This document shows positions 1-8,623 of a stretch of DNA of 30,174 nucleotides, piece by piece. The stretch spans positions 1 to 30,174 of the forward strand of contig CAZKQB010000043.1 of assembly GCA_964554795.1 (NCBI GenBank), written 5' to 3'. The notes under the pieces are model-generated. The model was not told where the DNA came from and ran no database searches. It saw only the letters and a list, made by a program, of their open reading frames with translations. This stretch comes from SFHK01 sp964554795. GTDB taxonomy: Bacteria; Bacillota; Clostridia; Christensenellales; Aristaeellaceae. The stretch's first letter is position 1, and every line of letters starts with the position of its first letter. Position numbers and translations under genes: made by a program.

Positions 1-1170
1 GGCACGATCGGCCACGTTGACCACGGCAAGACGACGCTGACGGCAGCGATCACGATCACGCTGTCTCAGGCGGGCCAGGCAACGGCCATGCGTTACGACG
101 AAATCGATAAGGCGCCTGAAGAGAAGGCCCGCGGAATCACGATCAACACTGCGCACGTAGAGTATGAGACGGAAAGACGTCACTATGCGCACGTTGACTG
201 CCCGGGCCACGCTGACTACGTTAAGAACATGATCACCGGTGCTGCTCAGATGGACGGCGCTATCCTCGTATGTGCTGCTACGGATGGTCCTATGCCCCAA
301 ACGCGTGAGCACATCTTGCTTGCTCGTCAGGTAGGCGTTCCTTATATCGTAGTATTCATGAACAAGACGGACCTCGTTGACGACGAAGAACTGCTCGACC
401 TGGTTGAGATGGAAGTACGCGAGCTTCTGAGCGAGTACGGCTTCCCGGGCGACGACATTCCGGTCATCAAGGGTTCCGCGCTGCTGGCGCTGGAAGCGCT
501 GACGAACGGCGGCGTAGCGAAGGATCTGCCGGAGTGCAAGTGCATCTTCGAGCTGATGGAGGCAGTGGACAGCTACATTCCGGATCCGGAGCGCGATACG
601 GACAAGCCGTTCCTTATGCCTGTTGAAGACGTGTTCACGATCACCGGCCGCGGCACCGTAGCGACGGGCCGTGTAGAGCGCGGAATGGTGAAGATGGGCG
701 ACCCGGTTGAAATCGTTGGTCTGTCCGAGGAGAAGCGCAACAGCGTCGTAACGGGCGTTGAGATGTTCCGCAAGCTGCTTGATTTCGCCGAGGCGGGCGA
801 CAACATCGGCGTTCTTCTGCGCGGCATTCAGCGCACGGAGATCGAGCGCGGCCAGGTTCTTGCGAAGCCCGGCAGCATTCATCCGCACACGCACTTCATG
901 GGACAGGTGTACGTGTTGACGAAGGAAGAAGGCGGCCGTCATACTCCGTTCTTCAACGGCTATCGTCCGCAGTTCTACTTCCGTACCACGGACGTAACCG
1001 GCAACATCAAGCTTCCGGACGGCGTGGAAATGGTTATGCCTGGCGACAACATCGACATGGAAATCACCCTGATCACGCCCATCGCGTGTGAAGAAGGTCT
1101 GCGCTTCGCTATCCGTGAAGGCGGCCGCACGGTTGGTTCCGGCGTTGTTATCAAGATCCTCGACAAGTAA
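1..1170 (+). CDS. tuf: Elongation factor Tu, 5' end outside the window
   Basis: EF-Tu is the GTPase that delivers aminoacyl-tRNA to the ribosome. The frame is open from base 1 and starts inside the P-loop region (GTIGHVDHGKTT), so roughly the first 10-20 residues lie upstream. All GTPase motifs are visible: GHVDHGKT (G1), ARGITI in switch I, DCPGH (G3) and NKTD (G4, where many species have NKCD or NKAD). Domains 2 and 3 follow (VEDVFTITGRGTVATGRVERG, and a C-terminus ending VGSGVVIKILDK), so the 3' end is complete. An intrinsic terminator follows directly. Upstream neighbours such as fusA cannot be seen. The identification is near certain; only the start is missing. Confidence 0.98.
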   Translation, partial: GTIGHVDHGKTTLTAAITITLSQAGQATAMRYDEIDKAPEEKARGITINTAHVEYETERRHYAHVDCPGHADYVKNMITGAAQMDGAILVCAATDGPMPQTREHILLARQVGVPYIVVFMNKTDLVDDEELLDLVEMEVRELLSEYGFPGDDIPVIKGSALLALEALTNGGVAKDLPECKCIFELMEAVDSYIPDPERDTDKPFLMPVEDVFTITGRGTVATGRVERGMVKMGDPVEIVGLSEEKRNSVVTGVEMFRKLLDFAEAGDNIGVLLRGIQRTEIERGQVLAKPGSIHPHTHFMGQVYVLTKEEGGRHTPFFNGYRPQFYFRTTDVTGNIKLPDGVEMVMPGDNIDMEITLITPIACEEGLRFAIREGGRTVGSGVVIKILDK

Positions 1171-1180
1171 TTGTCATTGG

Positions 1181-1214
1181 GCGGCGGGGGAGAAATCCTT
1201 CGCCGCTGTTTTTT
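1181..1214 (+). terminator. Intrinsic terminator after tuf
   Basis: GCGGCG (1181-1186) pairs with CGCCGC (1201-1206) and is followed by a run of seven T after one G. It sits 10 bp past the tuf stop codon. It closely resembles the terminator at 1793-1830. Confidence 0.85.
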
Positions 1215-1234
1215 TATATGCAAGGAGAACATAA

Positions 1235-1774
1235 ATGAAGAGCCGGCTTCGAATTTGGACGGTCATGCTGTATCCATATGCGTATCTTGTATGTCTGGCA
1301 GGATACATCCTTTTGTGCGGACGGTTTGAAGGCTGTGATGGGATGCTTATGAGCCTCTTCAGGGCGTTGACCGTTTTGGCAATATTGTTCAATTTATACG
1401 CGGCCTTTTCAGTAGCTGCGAATCTGGTTGCCACGATTCGAGGAAGGCACACGACGGAAGAGCTGGCGAAAGCCAACCGGACGATAAAGCTGGTTCATAT
1501 CCCGGCATACGTGTTCCATTTTGCACTTGGAAGTTTTGGCTTTCTTACAAGCGTCTGGGGGATCGGACTGATTCTGTGGGCGATTCTCATCGATTTTCTG
1601 ACGATTCTGTTGTCCGGAATGGTAGGCTTGAGCGCAAGCCTGTGCAGTCAAAGAGAGCGTGTGTTGACGAAGGGGGAGGCAATCGCGTACGCAGCTTTCA
1701 GCTTTCTATACTGCGCGGATGTTGTGGCGGCGGTTGTGTTCTACGGAAGAGTGAAAAAACGGGGGAGCCATTGA
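1235..1774 (+). CDS. Small integral membrane protein, unknown function
   Basis: A 179-residue protein with about five hydrophobic segments: roughly residues 10-28, 40-65, 86-107, 109-130 and 148-170. Basic residues gather at the N-terminus (KSRLR) and the C-terminus (RVKKRGSH). The start is supported by AAGGAG at 1222-1227, 7 bases before the ATG. I do not recognise the family and see no catalytic motif; it could be a lineage-specific conserved membrane protein. The gene stands alone between two terminators of similar sequence, downstream of tuf. No promoter is obvious in the 20 bp between the tuf terminator and the start, so expression may depend on read-through from tuf. Confidence 0.75.
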   Translation: MKSRLRIWTVMLYPYAYLVCLAGYILLCGRFEGCDGMLMSLFRALTVLAILFNLYAAFSVAANLVATIRGRHTTEELAKANRTIKLVHIPAYVFHFALGSFGFLTSVWGIGLILWAILIDFLTILLSGMVGLSASLCSQRERVLTKGEAIAYAAFSFLYCADVVAAVVFYGRVKKRGSH

Positions 1775-1792
1775 CTCAAGTGTGTGCAGCTT

Positions 1793-1830
1793 GCGGCGGA
1801 GGGATTCCTTTGCCGCTGTTTCTTTTTTTT
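1793..1830 (+). terminator. Intrinsic terminator after the membrane protein gene
   Basis: GCGGC (1793-1797) pairs with GCCGC (1812-1816) around a GA-rich loop, followed by a T-rich tract to 1830. Stem, loop and the GCCGCTGTTT exit resemble the tuf terminator. Confidence 0.8.
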
Positions 1831-1850
1831 GGGGGGCTTATTGTCAGGAT

Positions 1851-1887
1851 AGAAGCCCGGTTCCGCGCAGGACGGAAACGGGCTTCT
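1851..1887. repeat. Strong inverted repeat, terminator-like without T tract
   Basis: AGAAGCCCG (1851-1859) pairs with CGGGCTTCT (1879-1887), and an inner TTCCG pairs with CGGAA. It lies between the end of the membrane protein gene (plus) and the end of the fucosidase gene (minus), where a convergent terminator would be expected. Neither strand has a T run after it. The rest of 1888-2020 holds nothing I can identify. Confidence 0.5.
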
Positions 1888-2020
1888 GGGCGATGGTGTT
1901 TCGTATCTGCTTTTGTTTGACGGAGGCATTTGACGGGTGATTATGATGCCATCCATGCATGCGCAGGCTTTTGCCGAGCCTATCTAAATTGATACAGGAA
2001 ACATTCTCTGTTCTATCGCG

Positions 2021-3394
2021 TTATGCGCCGCCCACGGCGTTTAGGCGGAACACCGGCGCGATAGGGCTTTCGCTGCGCAGTGCCTCCGGAATATGCAGTA
2101 CTGCGTGGTTCTCGAATGTTTCCACGTGAACGGGCACGCCGAAATCAAGCAGCTGCGCCTTCCGCACGTCCGGCAGCGGAACGATCACGTTCTCGCCCAT
2201 CGTTCGTCCCTCCGGCAGCCTCCAGAGCGCATAGCGCGCATGGGCTTTCTGCGTGAACGACCACTCGCCGTCAAAGTACGGCGCGAGCGCGCGTGTTTCA
2301 AAAATTGCTTCGCCATGCACGCGCAGCCAGTCGCCCAGCTCCAGCGCACGCTCGCAAGCGCGCAGCGGCAGACGACCGTCCGGCTGTGCACCGATGTTCA
2401 GAGCCATGTTACCGCCTTTGCCCACTACGTCGATCAGCAAATGTGTCAACGTCCGCAGTGGCTTCAATACGTCTTCATAGCTGAAGGCGAACGAACGACC
2501 AATCGTGATGCAGCTTTCCCACGGCACGGAAATGTAGCGCTTGGGCACCTGCTGCTCCGGCGTGATGTAGTTTTCCGTTTCACCGCCGATCGTTCGATCG
2601 GCGAAAATGAGCCCGGGATTTAGCTTTCTTGCCTGCTCAGCCAGCTCCATCAGCCGAATGTCCTGATGGGTACGCGGTCCAACTTGCCCGCCGTCCAGCC
2701 ACAGAATGTCAACCGGTCCCAGCTTCGTTACTAGTTCCATCAGCTGATTGTGCGTGAATTCGATATACTTTTCCCATAGATCGGGGCGTTTGCGAGGATC
2801 GTAGGTTGGATTGCGCCAGTATGCTGTTGGCAGCTCGCAGCCCGATGCCCAGTACCATGGGCAATGCCAGTCCGGCTTGGAAAAGTAGGGCGCAATATGA
2901 ATGCCACGGGCACGGAAGGCGTCAAACAGTACCTTGGCAATATTGGCATACCTGTGCGTGTGGAACGGACAGTCTACGCCGGTCACCTTGTAGTTCGTGT
3001 AGGCGGTATCGTACATGCAGAAACCGTCGTGATGCTTCGTCGTGAAGATGAAATAGCGGAATCCGACGCGCGAGGCGAAGTCTGCCCATTCATGCGGCTG
3101 AAAGCGCAGCGGATTGAAGGAACGGTTTAGGTCAAAATACTGCTTTCGAAACCGATCTGCGTCCGGCTCCCATGTGTATTCCCTGCGCGCCCAATCCGCA
3201 TCGCCATCCGATAGCGGCCAGCTTTCGCAGATTCCCAATTCTGAATACGCACCCCAGTGCACCATCAATGCCAGCTTTTGATCTCGGAACCACTCCAGCT
3301 TTTCGCGCACGGCCTCTTCCTTGGGAACGACGTACCTTTCCTCCTCCGAATGATTGATAATGTCTCCTCTCAGGGCCTCAGGCCATTCAGGCAT
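2021..3394 (-). CDS. Alpha-L-fucosidase, glycoside hydrolase family 29
   Basis: GH29 enzymes release terminal alpha-L-fucose from glycans by a retaining mechanism. The 457-residue protein carries family hallmarks: LMVHWGAYS near the N-terminus, FTTKHHDGFCMYDT, and WLDGG with Asp234 at the nucleophile position. A C-terminal beta-rich part follows. No signal peptide is visible, so it should act in the cytoplasm on imported oligosaccharides. A longer frame opens upstream (GTG at 3472, ATG at 3460), but AAGGAGG lies 7 bases before the ATG at 3394, so I use that start. It follows the acp gene on the same strand, with a terminator-like hairpin between them. The isomerase-family gene at 21997 could act on released fucose, but that link is an inference. 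Confidence 0.9.
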   Translation of the reverse strand: MPEWPEALRGDIINHSEEERYVVPKEEAVREKLEWFRDQKLALMVHWGAYSELGICESWPLSDGDADWARREYTWEPDADRFRKQYFDLNRSFNPLRFQPHEWADFASRVGFRYFIFTTKHHDGFCMYDTAYTNYKVTGVDCPFHTHRYANIAKVLFDAFRARGIHIAPYFSKPDWHCPWYWASGCELPTAYWRNPTYDPRKRPDLWEKYIEFTHNQLMELVTKLGPVDILWLDGGQVGPRTHQDIRLMELAEQARKLNPGLIFADRTIGGETENYITPEQQVPKRYISVPWESCITIGRSFAFSYEDVLKPLRTLTHLLIDVVGKGGNMALNIGAQPDGRLPLRACERALELGDWLRVHGEAIFETRALAPYFDGEWSFTQKAHARYALWRLPEGRTMGENVIVPLPDVRKAQLLDFGVPVHVETFENHAVLHIPEALRSESPIAPVFRLNAVGGA

Positions 3395-3470
3395 TCCGAA
3401 TCCTCCTTCGTCCGTTGCTTCCTCGCGGGCTGCACCGGCTGTCCGTTTTTTTTGCAACATAGTTACCTGC

Positions 3471-3499
3471 ACTCTTCTGCCAGCTTTAAGCAGAAGAGT
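3471..3499. repeat. Inverted repeat upstream of the fucosidase gene
   Basis: ACTCTTCTGC (3471-3480) is the exact complement of GCAGAAGAGT (3490-3499), with a 9-base loop. It lies between the acp terminator and the fucosidase start, so any read-through transcript carries it in the leader. It has no T tract. It could be an operator or an RNA hairpin; nothing decides. Confidence 0.45.
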
Positions 3500-3510
3500 T
3501 ACTTGGCACG

Positions 3511-3546
3511 AAAAAGGAAATCTCCGCGGGTTTATTCACGGAGATT
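3511..3546 (-). terminator. Intrinsic terminator after fkbH-acp
   Basis: On the minus strand AATCTCCG and CGGAGATT (3539-3546 and 3519-3526) form an 8-bp stem. TCC and a run of five T follow (complement of 3511-3515). It sits 17 bp past the acp stop and should wholly or partly separate fkbH-acp from the fucosidase gene. Confidence 0.7.
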
Positions 3547-3562
3547 CACGCGATGGGAAGCC

Positions 3563-3808
3563 CTATTTTGCAGATTTCTTTTCGATCAGCGTGGCCATTT
3601 CGCCCACGTTTTTCATGTTGGTAACTTCTTTCATGGTGAACTTTACGTGGAATGCGTCCTCAACCTCAGCAATCAGCGTGATATGCATCAGCGAATCCCA
3701 TTCGTCGATGTCGTTTGCAGTGGTCTTTCCAGTGATCTTCAGGGATGCGTCGTCGAAAACCTCGCGGAACACACGGTTCAGCTTTTTCATGATGTCAATC
3801 TTCGTCAT
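3563..3808 (-). CDS. Acyl carrier protein, FkbH partner
   Basis: An 81-residue carrier protein with the phosphopantetheine site DSL (Ser39) inside IDEWDSLMHI at the start of helix 2. The length and the helical pattern with acidic helix 2 fit a free-standing ACP. Its start overlaps the fkbH stop by 4 bp (ATGA), so the two are translationally coupled. In polyketide clusters such ACPs accept a glyceryl unit made from 1,3-bisphosphoglycerate by FkbH. Here no ketosynthase, acyltransferase or dehydrogenase is nearby. The fatty-acid-synthesis ACP is usually next to fabD/fabG/fabF, so this is more likely a specialised carrier. Confidence 0.88.
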   Translation of the reverse strand: MTKIDIMKKLNRVFREVFDDASLKITGKTTANDIDEWDSLMHITLIAEVEDAFHVKFTMKEVTNMKNVGEMATLIEKKSAK

Positions 3809-5541
3809 TTGACCTTTTCCTCCGTGATAAATGTTTGATGGCTCTGGTAATCGTCCACGTGCGCTTCATATAGGCCGTTGCCCAGCGGGCGGAAGCCCAT
3901 GGATGCGTAGAGCTCCTTCACCATAGCATTTTTAGGCGTTGGAATATATTCGCCGACGACGCGCGTAACTCCTGCTTCTCTTGCAGCGCGAACGATGGAA
4001 TCGGCGATAAATTGCTCCATGCCACGCTTGAGTACGCGGCAACTCATTAGCCATTCGACCACGAAAAGCTCGTTTTCTCGCCTTTCCAAAATGACTACGG
4101 CGATCAGCCCATGCTCGCCGAAGCGGTCGCGCAGGGTATAGTAGCGGGTGATGTATCTCGGATTTGCCGCGAGTTCTGAGATTTCCGCCTCGCTGTAGCG
4201 CACGGTACGCAGATTAAACTGGTTCGAACGCTGCGTGAGCTGGGCAATGCGCGGAATGTGGAACGCGTCAAACGGTGCGCAGACAGCCTTCATTTCCAGT
4301 GCCTTCAGGTAGTCGTCGTAGTTGTCAGTGCAGGCGCTCAGCTCCGTGCGGCTTTTTTCGGCTCGATAGCGCTCTGTGCGAACGCGATCCTCGTCGGAGT
4401 AGGAATTGGTGTCAAACAGATTTTGCATGCGGGCGAAGGCTGTATATTCCGCAGGATCCTCGGGCAGCTCCGGCACCTCGACCTCCGGAAGCATCGTGCG
4501 TACCAGATTGCGCTCGAACGGATTGTCATCAAAGAAGACCATCGAATCCAGCCCGATATTCAATTCCTTCTGGATGCGGCGGATGTTGGAGGCCTTGTCC
4601 TCCCAGTTGGCGACAAATGCGGAGAAGTCATCCAGCTTCAGGACCATTTCCGGATGCCTGAGGAACGGCTCCCGGGCATTGGCCTCGTCGTTTTTTGAGC
4701 AAACGGCCAGCATGACGCCGCGGTTTTTCAGCTCCTTCAGCCACGTCTGAAACTCGGTGAACGCGTGACCCTGTCCCAGCTCGCCAATCTGAATGCCCTC
4801 CAGCCCGTCGTCTCCAATCACGCCGCCCCATAGGGTATTGTCGAGGTCTACGATGGCGCATTTGTGGAAATGCCCTCTGCGGGCAAGCACGGCGTCTGCT
4901 ACGCGCGATGCAACCGCGGGCAGTGCCTGCGTAGAAATCGGCATTTTCGCGATGGCGTACAGCTTCGGATCGTGGAAGGCGTCATAGCCCATGTGCGAAC
5001 GAATCGGCGCCAGATCGATCAGACGCACGTTTCCGGTTTCATGCGCTGCCTCCGCCAGCAGGTAGTTCAGCTTCAGCAGCTGATACGGGAAGGAGCTTGT
5101 CTCGCGCAATGCATAGGATCCAAACACGCCGTCATCCATCGGCAGGAAGGAAAAAAACAGGATGTCTGCCTTCGTGCCGTGATGAACGCGCGTCCATTCC
5201 GTGCGGGTTTTCTCAATTTCGGCCTCGGCAAATGCGTTGCGTGCCTCTGGCGGCGTGCGCACAAAGCGCTCATACAGCTTTTCTGTACAGTGATAGATGA
5301 GAACCGTTTCGGGATCAAAGGCATAAAACTCGCTTCCTGCATCTATCAGCTGAGCGTCGATCTGGTCGTAATTGGCTTCAAATACGCGCAGCGACAAATT
5401 CATTTCCAGCGCATAGCCGCGAATGGCCGTGGCCAGCAGCTGTGTGGCACAGTCGCCCAGCAGGGCAAAGCGCACACCGTCCGGTGTTTCCGGGCTGCGC
5501 GTGCAGTTCTTTTTTAATTGCAGATAGGAAACGCTCTTCAT
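3805..5541 (-). CDS. FkbH-like HAD-family protein (glyceryl/acyl transfer to ACP)
   Basis: A 578-residue member of the FkbH/HAD-IIIC family. Residues about 1-190 form an N-terminal domain resembling SGNH hydrolases (FALLGDCATQLLA). A HAD domain follows with VDLDNTLWGG (Asp232 and Asp234, motif I), AVCSKND (motif II) and FFDDNPFER (motif IV). The C-terminal acyltransferase-like part has TQRSNQFNLRT, LMSCRVLKRGME and YIPTPKNAMV. Characterised FkbH proteins dephosphorylate 1,3-bisphosphoglycerate and load the glyceryl group onto an ACP. I chose the ATG at 5541 because GGAGGA lies 7 bases upstream; an in-frame ATG at 5556 overlaps that site. It is co-transcribed with acp from a consensus promoter. 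The final acceptor is not evident from the neighbours. Confidence 0.9.
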   Translation of the reverse strand: MKSVSYLQLKKNCTRSPETPDGVRFALLGDCATQLLATAIRGYALEMNLSLRVFEANYDQIDAQLIDAGSEFYAFDPETVLIYHCTEKLYERFVRTPPEARNAFAEAEIEKTRTEWTRVHHGTKADILFFSFLPMDDGVFGSYALRETSSFPYQLLKLNYLLAEAAHETGNVRLIDLAPIRSHMGYDAFHDPKLYAIAKMPISTQALPAVASRVADAVLARRGHFHKCAIVDLDNTLWGGVIGDDGLEGIQIGELGQGHAFTEFQTWLKELKNRGVMLAVCSKNDEANAREPFLRHPEMVLKLDDFSAFVANWEDKASNIRRIQKELNIGLDSMVFFDDNPFERNLVRTMLPEVEVPELPEDPAEYTAFARMQNLFDTNSYSDEDRVRTERYRAEKSRTELSACTDNYDDYLKALEMKAVCAPFDAFHIPRIAQLTQRSNQFNLRTVRYSEAEISELAANPRYITRYYTLRDRFGEHGLIAVVILERRENELFVVEWLMSCRVLKRGMEQFIADSIVRAAREAGVTRVVGEYIPTPKNAMVKELYASMGFRPLGNGLYEAHVDDYQSHQTFITEEKVK

Positions 5542-5574
5542 GTAACCGTCCTCCATACAAGGATTTCCGCAAAA

Positions 5575-5604
5575 ATTATATCAACTTCGCGGACTCCCTG
5601 TCAA
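5575..5604 (-). promoter_or_regulatory. Sigma-A promoter of fkbH-acp
   Basis: The minus strand has TTGACA (complement of 5599-5604), an 18-bp spacer and TATAAT (complement of 5575-5580). Both hexamers match the consensus exactly. Confidence 0.88.
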
Positions 5605-5612
5605 CCCCAGTA

Positions 5613-5642
5613 TTGACACTGAATCGTTCAGAAAGGTATAAT
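5613..5642 (+). promoter_or_regulatory. Sigma-A promoter of the alpha-mannosidase gene
   Basis: TTGACA (5613-5618), an 18-bp spacer and TATAAT (5637-5642). Transcription should start near 5649. That leaves no usable leader for an ATG at 5651 and supports the start at 5681. Confidence 0.9.
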
Positions 5643-5680
5643 AACAGCAAATGAAAGAAATCAATCAGGAGGAATGCGCC

Positions 5681-8527
5681 ATGATTTCATTGAGCCATCG
5701 GATTCATGCCCTGCTGAAGGCCGTAAATCTGGATCAGCGGAACGGCTACCGTCACTATGTCACCGGAGAGCTTGCTAAGCAGGGCGTTACAGAGGCGCCG
5801 CTGTTCGTGCAACGCGCCGTGATGCAGACTGCCTTTGCTTACCGGATGAGCGAAGCCGAGGACGGCCGGTATGACGCGCTTGTGTGCAAGGCTACGGATT
5901 TTCTGCTGGGAGCATTGGAAAACGACGGTGCGATCACTAAGGTTGCGGCCCAGAGGGCAGAGGAGCTTCTGCTTCCGCTGAAGGATGCCGCGAAGGCCTA
6001 CAGGGTGCACATGATCGGGCATGCGCACATCGACATGAACTGGATGTGGCCATATCATGAGACAGTCGCCGTGACGCTGGAAACGTTCCGTACGGTGCTT
6101 AAGCTGATGGAGGAATTCCCGGAGTTTACTTACGCGCAGTCGCAGGCGTCTACCTACCGCATAGTGGAGGAATACGAGCCGGCGATGCTGGATGTCATTC
6201 GCCGCCGCATAAAGGAGGGGCGATGGGAGGTCTCGGCTTCCACATGGGTAGAGGCTGACAAGAACATGCCCTCCGAGGAAAGCATGGCGCGCCACCTGCT
6301 GTATACGAAAAACTATCTTTCCAAGCTGCTGGACATTGATCCGGACACGCTGAATCTCGATTTTGAGCCGGATACCTTTGGTCATGGCGCGAACGTGCCG
6401 GAGATTCTCAGCCAGGCGGGCGTGAAGTATTATTACTACTGCCGTGGACACGAGGGAACCGGTGCGCATCTCTGGCGTGCATCCTCTGGCGCGGAGGTGC
6501 TGGCGTTTCAAGAGCCAACGTGGTATCTGGGCGATGTGAATCCGAATTTTGCTCTGTTTGTACCCGGCTTCTGCCGCAAAACCGGCGTGATGGATGCAGT
6601 GAAGGTGTACGGCGTGGGAGACCATGGCGGCGGGCCGACCCGGCAGGATCTTACCTACATTGAAGAAATGCGCACATGGCCCGTGTTTCCAAGGCTTGAG
6701 TACTCGTCGTACCGCGCGTTTTTTGGCGCACTGGAGGCTGTGCGTGACCGCCTGCCCGTCGTGGATACCGAGCTGAACTGCGTGTTTACCGGCTGCTACA
6801 CGACGCAGAGCCGCGTGAAGGCAACCAACCGCATCGGCGAGGACACGTTGCGCGAGGCGGAGGCGCTTTCGGCGGCTGCATATGCGCTGACCGGCAGCAT
6901 CTATCCTGCATACATGTTTGAAACGGCATGGCGCAAGGTGCTGTTCAGCCAGTTCCACGACATTCTCACTGGCTCCGGAGTGCGCGACACGCGCGAGTAT
7001 GCAATGGCGACGTTCTCCGAGGCCTTTGCGGGCGCGGGCACTGCCTATGCTACCGCGATGCGTTCGTTGGCTGAAGCCATTGATACATCGTCGGTTATGG
7101 AAAAGAGTCCGGCAGCGTTCACGCGCTCTGAGGGCGCGGGCGTGGGCTTTGACGGCATGCGCTTCCGTCCGCCGGTCGCCGAGAGGTGTGCGTCTCTCAC
7201 GCGCGTGTTCCATCTGTTCAACTGCGAGGAGGCACCTCGCGCGACGCCCACGGAGCTGACAATCTGGGATTATCCCGGCGACGCGGAGGCAATTGTCGCG
7301 CGGACGCTCGACGGAAAACCCGTGAAGGTACAGTTGCTTACGCGGGCGAATGGCATTGGCTATATGGGGCATTCCTATGTGTGCCTGCTGGTAGATGCAG
7401 AGATTCCCGCGTGCGGCTGGCAGACGGTGGTGCTGGATGCGATGGACGACGGAGCGTTCCCGCTCCGTTATCCGGGTGACCCTCGGCTGCACGTGCCGGA
7501 GAGATATGTGCTTGAAAACGAGTATCTTCGCGCAGAGTTTGACGTAAACGACGGTGCGCTGATCTCTCTTGTGGATAAGGCAAGTGGAAATGAATTGCTT
7601 TCCGGCCCGGCAGGCTTCTTTGACATTCTGGAGGACCCAGCACGCGGCATGACTAGCTGGGTGGTTGGGCGCTATCTACGCCGCGAGCGGATTCGCAGGG
7701 ATGTGCGCATTACCCGCATTGCCGGCGGCGCACTGCGTGGCGCGCTGGAAATGAAGACAAGCTTTGCCACTGCATCTACGCTATCTGTTGTGGTATCGCT
7801 GGACAAGGGTGCCAGGGCGCTTCGCTATCAGGTGAAGGCAGATTGGTGCGAGCGCGGCACGCAGGAAAACGGCATGGCGCAGCTGGCGTTTGCGGCTCCA
7901 TATGCCTATGCCTCCGAAAAGACGCGCTGCGACAATGCTGCCGGGTTCATCGACCGTGTACCCATGAACATGGATATGCCCGTGCGTACCTATGCCTGTG
8001 CACTGCCGAAGGAGGCTGCGCCCGCGCTGGTGGTTACCAGCGACGCGAAATACGGCGTGCGCAGCTATGGCAATGCGCTTCAGCTTACGTTGATTCGCGC
8101 GGGCTACGACCCGGATCCCGATCCAGAGAAGGGACTGCATGAGTTCAGCCTGTCGTTGGGCGTGACGGAAGACGTGAAGCCGGAAGCTCTTTTGCTGTTT
8201 ACGCGGCTTCTGAATCGTCCGGCGGCAAGCCTCACGGCGCGGCCGCATAAGGGTGTGCTGACGGGCTCCGGCTGCTTCCTGAAGCTTCAGGCGGAGCATG
8301 TGCGTCTTGCGGCCGTAAAGCAGGCGGAGGACGGAAACGGCATCATCGTGCGCCTGATCAACTACGGCGAGGCGACGCAGGCCGCACTTACGCCCGTCGC
8401 TAAGCCTCATGTGGCGTATCTGTCCGATATTTGCGAGCGGACGTTGGATGCGATTCCCGTACGCGATGGCACGGTGATTGCGCCGCTGCGCGCGCATGGC
8501 CTGACGACGATTCGAATCGAAGGTTAA
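5681..8527 (+). CDS. Alpha-mannosidase, glycoside hydrolase family 38
   Basis: GH38 enzymes cleave alpha-mannosides, including those of N-glycans, using a catalytic aspartate and a zinc ion. In this 948-residue protein the metal site HAHID (His116 and Asp118) is followed by NWMWPYHET, and the nucleophile motif EPDTFGH places Asp231. The middle (about 420-500) matches the helical domain (WRKVLFSQFHDILTGS). The C-terminal half is the beta-rich domain that is normal for the family. No signal peptide is present, so it is cytoplasmic. AGGAGG lies 8 bases before the ATG at 5681; the upstream in-frame ATG at 5651 would lie almost at the transcription start. The gene is monocistronic: its own consensus promoter and a strong terminator bracket it. 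Confidence 0.93.
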   Translation: MISLSHRIHALLKAVNLDQRNGYRHYVTGELAKQGVTEAPLFVQRAVMQTAFAYRMSEAEDGRYDALVCKATDFLLGALENDGAITKVAAQRAEELLLPLKDAAKAYRVHMIGHAHIDMNWMWPYHETVAVTLETFRTVLKLMEEFPEFTYAQSQASTYRIVEEYEPAMLDVIRRRIKEGRWEVSASTWVEADKNMPSEESMARHLLYTKNYLSKLLDIDPDTLNLDFEPDTFGHGANVPEILSQAGVKYYYYCRGHEGTGAHLWRASSGAEVLAFQEPTWYLGDVNPNFALFVPGFCRKTGVMDAVKVYGVGDHGGGPTRQDLTYIEEMRTWPVFPRLEYSSYRAFFGALEAVRDRLPVVDTELNCVFTGCYTTQSRVKATNRIGEDTLREAEALSAAAYALTGSIYPAYMFETAWRKVLFSQFHDILTGSGVRDTREYAMATFSEAFAGAGTAYATAMRSLAEAIDTSSVMEKSPAAFTRSEGAGVGFDGMRFRPPVAERCASLTRVFHLFNCEEAPRATPTELTIWDYPGDAEAIVARTLDGKPVKVQLLTRANGIGYMGHSYVCLLVDAEIPACGWQTVVLDAMDDGAFPLRYPGDPRLHVPERYVLENEYLRAEFDVNDGALISLVDKASGNELLSGPAGFFDILEDPARGMTSWVVGRYLRRERIRRDVRITRIAGGALRGALEMKTSFATASTLSVVVSLDKGARALRYQVKADWCERGTQENGMAQLAFAAPYAYASEKTRCDNAAGFIDRVPMNMDMPVRTYACALPKEAAPALVVTSDAKYGVRSYGNALQLTLIRAGYDPDPDPEKGLHEFSLSLGVTEDVKPEALLLFTRLLNRPAASLTARPHKGVLTGSGCFLKLQAEHVRLAAVKQAEDGNGIIVRLINYGEATQAALTPVAKPHVAYLSDICERTLDAIPVRDGTVIAPLRAHGLTTIRIEG

Positions 8528-8537
8528 GTGCTTTAGA

Positions 8538-8570
8538 GGGAGCTCCGCGAAGAAAGCGGGGCTCCCTTTT
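8538..8570 (+). terminator. Intrinsic terminator after the alpha-mannosidase gene
   Basis: GGGAGCTCCGC (8538-8548) pairs with GCGGGGCTCCC (8556-8566), with one mismatch, around a 7-base loop. TTTT follows at 8567-8570. Confidence 0.9.
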
Positions 8571-8623
8571 CCTGTGCAAGGATTGGCGGCACGAGGCCTG
8601 TCCCGATGCGGAGAGAAAGGCTT

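Noticed and set aside
5687..7492. 601-codon open frame on the minus strand inside the alpha-mannosidase gene
   Set aside because: It is antisense to a clear GH38 gene and has no recognisable domain. Long antisense frames are common in GC-rich coding sequence.
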